Below, piece by piece: positions 61,316-64,000 of a stretch of 64,000 nt of DNA. Under the pieces are notes generated by a model. It ran no database searches and had not been told where the DNA came from. It saw only the letters and a program-made list of their open reading frames with translations. Both the position numbers and the translations under genes were made by a program. The stretch lies in contig JANQFG010000141.1 in assembly GCA_028277985.1 (NCBI GenBank), forward strand, positions 1 through 64,000, given 5' to 3'. Numbering within the stretch: position 1 is the first letter of the stretch; each line of letters starts with the position of its first letter. The stretch is from a bacterium. GTDB lineage: Bacteria; Desulfobacterota; DSWW01.

Positions 61316-61429
61316 AGGGGTCAAACCTACACATTTGACAAAAAGTCGTAGCGGGCTGAGACGGGGGGAACCTCTCACGACAAAGGCACTGAAGGAGCTC
61401 AGTTTGTCAAATGTGTAGGTTTGACCCCT
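61316..61429. mobile_element. MITE-like element with perfect 27-bp inverted ends
   Basis: AGGGGTCAAACCTACACA... (61316-61342) is repeated as its exact reverse complement at 61403-61429, 27 of 27 bases. The 60-base interior has no gene. This is the shape of a short non-autonomous element or of a RAYT-associated palindromic unit. The ends resemble the GGGGTCA-type ends of REP-like repeats. No transposase is present in the window and no clear target duplication is seen. Confidence 0.75.
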
Positions 61430-61448
61430 AACTCGTGGAAGAGCGAAG

Positions 61449-63104
61449 ATGGAAGGAAAGACCCGCAGAACAGCCCTTCTCACTCTGCTTCTCCTCTTGA
61501 GCTGCTGCACCGCCGGGAACGGATCCGAGAAGGGTGCGAAGGCCGAGGGAGATCGCGAAAGCGATTCGTCGGCCCCGGCACCCCGTGCCCGCGTGCACCC
61601 CTCCCCCATCGCGGGCTCCTGGTATCCCGAAGACCCGGAAGAATTACGTCGCCTCTTGCAGGGATTTCTGGAAAAGGCCCCTGCTCCCGATCCGGACGAG
61701 GCGGGCAGCCTGATCGCGGTCCTGGTTCCTCACGCCGGGTATGTCTACTCCGGGCGCACGGCCGCAGATGCATACAGGTGGGTCGGAATGCGGAGACCCG
61801 AACGGGTGGTGATGATCGGCCCGAGCCACCACGCCCGATTTCGCGGTATCTCCTTCGCAGACTACGCCTTCTACGAGACTCCCCTGGGCCGGGTTCCCGT
61901 CGACCCTGCCGGCAGGGAAATCATGGACGCATGCCCCCTCGTGGGCTTTCACCCGAAAGCCCACGAGCGAGAGCATTCTCTGGACATCCAGGTGCCCTTT
62001 CTCCAGGTCCTCTTTCCCGAATCACCACCCCGGATCCTTCCTCTGCTGGTGGGAGAACTCGAGGAGAGCGACTACCCGGAACTGACCCGGTGCCTCCGAA
62101 CGGTCCTTGATAATGAAACGCTGCTTATAGTAAGTTCCGATTTCACACACTACGGCCGGAGATTCGCGTACGTTCCTTTCCCTCACGGGGTCGGGGTCGC
62201 CGAAAAGATCCACGGTCTCGACGAGGGGGCTCTTGCAAAGATCCGCAGCCTGGACCGAAGAGGCTTTCTCGCTTATCAGAAGGCGACCGGAATCACCGTC
62301 TGCGGCAGGCTTCCGATCGCCCTGCTCCTCGAGCTACTCCCGGAGGACAGCCGACCCGTAAGCCTTTCCTACGCGACTTCGGGGCAGTTGACAGGGGACT
62401 ACCGGAACTCGGTGAGCTATTGCTCCCTGGCCTTTATGCGCCCCGCCCGCTGGCAACAGACGGCGAGCGCGAAGGATTCGAGCCACGGGGGAACAAGAAC
62501 GATGAAAAGAAAGGCGAAGCCGCCCCTCGCTTCGGAAGCGAACATGAAATCCTTGAGCGCTTCCGAGAAGGCTACCCTGATCAGGCTTGCCAGGGACACG
62601 GTGGAAGGCTACGTCAGGAACCGAAAGGCCCCGGACCCGAAAGGCGGAGAATACGAAATCACTCCGGCCCTTCGTGAGCACCGGGGCGCCTTCGTAACCC
62701 TGAAGGCCCACGGCAAGTTGCGCGGATGCATAGGCTACATCCAGCCCATCGAACCTCTCTATGAAACGGTTCAGCAGAACGCCATAAACGCGGCGACCCG
62801 GGATTCCCGTTTCTCCCCGGTCAAGCCGGACGAGCTTACCACGATCGAAATCGAGGTCTCCGCCCTCACGCCTCCGACAGCCGTCGACTCTTATCACGAC
62901 ATCATCCTGGGCAGACACGGAATCATCCTGCAGAGGGGATCCCAGAAGGCGGTATTCCTGCCCCAGGTGGCCCCGGAACAGGGCTGGGATCTACCGGAGA
63001 CCCTCCGGCATCTGGCTCAAAAGGCGGGCCTCTCGGGCGATGACTGGGAGGATCCGGATACGGAGTTTCTCGTCTTCACTGCAGAAGTATTCGAAGAAGA
63101 ATAG
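61449..63104 (+). CDS. Memo / AMMECR1 fusion (AmmeMemoRadiSam proteins B and A) with lipoprotein signal
   Basis: This 551-aa protein joins two families that occur together in the uncharacterised AmmeMemoRadiSam system. Residues about 50-330 are the Memo-like domain with SPIAGSWYP, VPHAGYVYSG, MIGPSHHARF, SSDFTHYG and CGRLPIALL, which hold the His and Cys metal ligands. From about residue 365 it is AMMECR1-like (RGAFVTLKAHGKLRGCIGYI, AATRDSRFSPV, EVSALTPP). The N-terminus is a hydrophobic stretch ending LLSCC (Cys 19-20), a lipoprotein-type signal. The third partner, a radical SAM protein of this system, is not adjacent. Start at ATG 61449, with GGAAGAGCGAAG before it. Confidence 0.88.
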   Translation: MEGKTRRTALLTLLLLLSCCTAGNGSEKGAKAEGDRESDSSAPAPRARVHPSPIAGSWYPEDPEELRRLLQGFLEKAPAPDPDEAGSLIAVLVPHAGYVYSGRTAADAYRWVGMRRPERVVMIGPSHHARFRGISFADYAFYETPLGRVPVDPAGREIMDACPLVGFHPKAHEREHSLDIQVPFLQVLFPESPPRILPLLVGELEESDYPELTRCLRTVLDNETLLIVSSDFTHYGRRFAYVPFPHGVGVAEKIHGLDEGALAKIRSLDRRGFLAYQKATGITVCGRLPIALLLELLPEDSRPVSLSYATSGQLTGDYRNSVSYCSLAFMRPARWQQTASAKDSSHGGTRTMKRKAKPPLASEANMKSLSASEKATLIRLARDTVEGYVRNRKAPDPKGGEYEITPALREHRGAFVTLKAHGKLRGCIGYIQPIEPLYETVQQNAINAATRDSRFSPVKPDELTTIEIEVSALTPPTAVDSYHDIILGRHGIILQRGSQKAVFLPQVAPEQGWDLPETLRHLAQKAGLSGDDWEDPDTEFLVFTAEVFEEE

Positions 63105-63139
63105 GTTTCCAGGAAGGGTAAGAAAGGAGCGAAGCAGGC

Positions 63140-64000
63140 TTGAAAAAGGAACCGGAAAGAGGCTTGACGGTTGTGATCCCCGCCTACAACGAGGAGAAGG
63201 GAATCCGGGAGGTGGTGGACCGCATCCTCGCTGCACTGAAGGATTCGAGTGTGCCCTACGAGGTCATCGTGGTGGACGACGGGTCAAAGGATCAGACCAT
63301 GGAGGCCCTCCGGGAAATGCCGGTTCGGGTGCTCCAGCACGAGACGAACCGGGGGTACGGCGCAGCCCTGAAGACAGGGGTCCGGGCCTCTCAATACCTG
63401 CACGTTTGCATCGTCGACGCGGACGGGACCTACGAGGAGAAGGACCTGCCGAAGCTGATGGAGCAGATGGAGAACTTCGACATGGTCGTGGCCGCCCGGA
63501 CCGGCAAGGGCGCCAAGATCCCGCTGATCCGAAGACCGGCGAAGTGGATCCTGAACCGGCTCGCCAACTTCCTCTCTGAAACACGCATCCCGGACCTCAA
63601 CTCCGGCTTTCGAATCTTTGACAAGACGGTGGCGAAGAAGTTCTTCAACATTCTGCCCGAAAGCTTCTCGTTCACGTCCACCCTGACCATGGCACTGCTC
63701 ACGAACGGGTATTCGATCAAGTACATCGAGTCACACTACAAGACGAGAAAGGGCAAATCGAAGATCCGCCCGATCCATGACACGGTGAACTTCTTCGCAC
63801 TGGTCGTTCGAACCGCTCTCTATTTCGCCCCGCTCAAGATCTTCATACCCTTGAGCCTCTCCATGATCGGGCTGAGCCTTCTGAAGATGATCTTCATCGA
63901 CATCCTGCTGATCCAGAACATGACCGATTCAACGCTCTTTCTCTTTCTTGCAGGGATCCAGGTCGGCATGCTCGGCCTGTTGGCCGATCTGATCGACAAG
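63140..64000 (+). CDS. Glycosyltransferase family 2, cut by the window edge
   Basis: The first 287 codons of a GT2 enzyme are visible and no stop is reached. TVVIPAYNEEKGIREVVDRI opens the GT-A fold, EVIVVDDGSKDQT and IVDADGTYEEKDLP carry the DXD-like acidic motif, and RGYGAALKTG and IPDLNSGFRIFDK are typical of dolichol-phosphate-mannose-synthase-like enzymes. Two or more membrane helices begin near residue 230 (IFIPLSLSMIGLSLLKMIF). The start is TTG 63140 with AAAGGAG about ten bases upstream; no ATG gives a full N-terminus. Confidence 0.85.
   Translation, partial: MKKEPERGLTVVIPAYNEEKGIREVVDRILAALKDSSVPYEVIVVDDGSKDQTMEALREMPVRVLQHETNRGYGAALKTGVRASQYLHVCIVDADGTYEEKDLPKLMEQMENFDMVVAARTGKGAKIPLIRRPAKWILNRLANFLSETRIPDLNSGFRIFDKTVAKKFFNILPESFSFTSTLTMALLTNGYSIKYIESHYKTRKGKSKIRPIHDTVNFFALVVRTALYFAPLKIFIPLSLSMIGLSLLKMIFIDILLIQNMTDSTLFLFLAGIQVGMLGLLADLIDK

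Noticed and set aside
38909..64000. Exosortase / PEP-CTERM system
   Set aside because: The VanZ-like, barrel, Wza and kinase genes fit such loci, but no exosortase and no PEP-CTERM protein are visible in the window.

Overview
The window is G+C-rich chromosomal DNA from a Gram-negative bacterium with a full lipid A / outer-membrane machinery. The gene order bamA-skp-lpxD-fabZ-lpxA-(Gfo/Idh oxidoreductase)-lpxB next to lolCDE, lysS and prfB resembles what is known from Deltaproteobacteria (Desulfobacterota and relatives). This placement is inferred from gene order and protein character only. No rRNA or tRNA gene was found.

Region 1 (about 1-25.2 kb) is almost entirely on the minus strand. Read in the direction of transcription it holds a large TPR/zinc-ribbon membrane protein, a DUF4388 protein, phoH, ybeY, prfB (with a programmed +1 frameshift), lysS (behind an attenuator-like terminator), two LolC/E permeases, lolD, bamA, skp/ompH, lpxD, fabZ, lpxA, a Gfo/Idh oxidoreductase, lpxB, a DUF374-LpxK fusion, an LpxL-type acyltransferase, a GmhB-HldE(C) fusion, a family-9 glycosyltransferase and a tiny Trm112-like protein. 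A strong terminator lies at the left edge. Together these genes make lipid A and heptose-containing core and assemble the outer membrane. WaaA (Kdo transferase) and MsbA, which often sit in such clusters, are not here.

Region 2 (25.3-38.7 kb) is mixed: mazG, a sugar-type methyltransferase, a secreted Cys-rich GH20-like lipoprotein with its own promoter, murJ, a divergent family-9 glycosyltransferase, a TylF-type methyltransferase, rpsT (UUG start), holA, lptE, leuS and two hexapeptide-repeat acyltransferases.

Region 3 (38.9-64 kb) is a polysaccharide locus, mostly on the plus strand. It has an alkaline-phosphatase-superfamily protein, an O-antigen-ligase/polymerase-like membrane protein, several GT4 and GT2 glycosyltransferases, a VanZ-like protein, an acyltransferase, an outer-membrane beta-barrel, a Wza-like export lipoprotein, a Wzz/BY-kinase-type protein with an Arg in place of the Walker A Lys, a GT39/PMT-like membrane protein, a sugar nucleotidyltransferase, a B12-binding radical SAM protein and two sugar epimerases. 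A Memo-AMMECR1 fusion lipoprotein and a GT2 gene cut by the window edge close it. Barrel, export lipoprotein and chain-length/kinase protein are adjacent, so this looks like a Wzx/Wzy- or exosortase-type exopolysaccharide system, though neither a flippase of the Wzx type nor an exosortase is in the window.

The intergenic DNA carries an unusual set of period-7 repeats (CTGACCC-type, CCACTCG-type and CTTTGCC-type). A composite of all three flanks phoH as an inverted pair, a 13-unit CCACTYG array sits upstream of leuS, and a separate MITE-like element with perfect 27-bp inverted ends lies at 61.3 kb.
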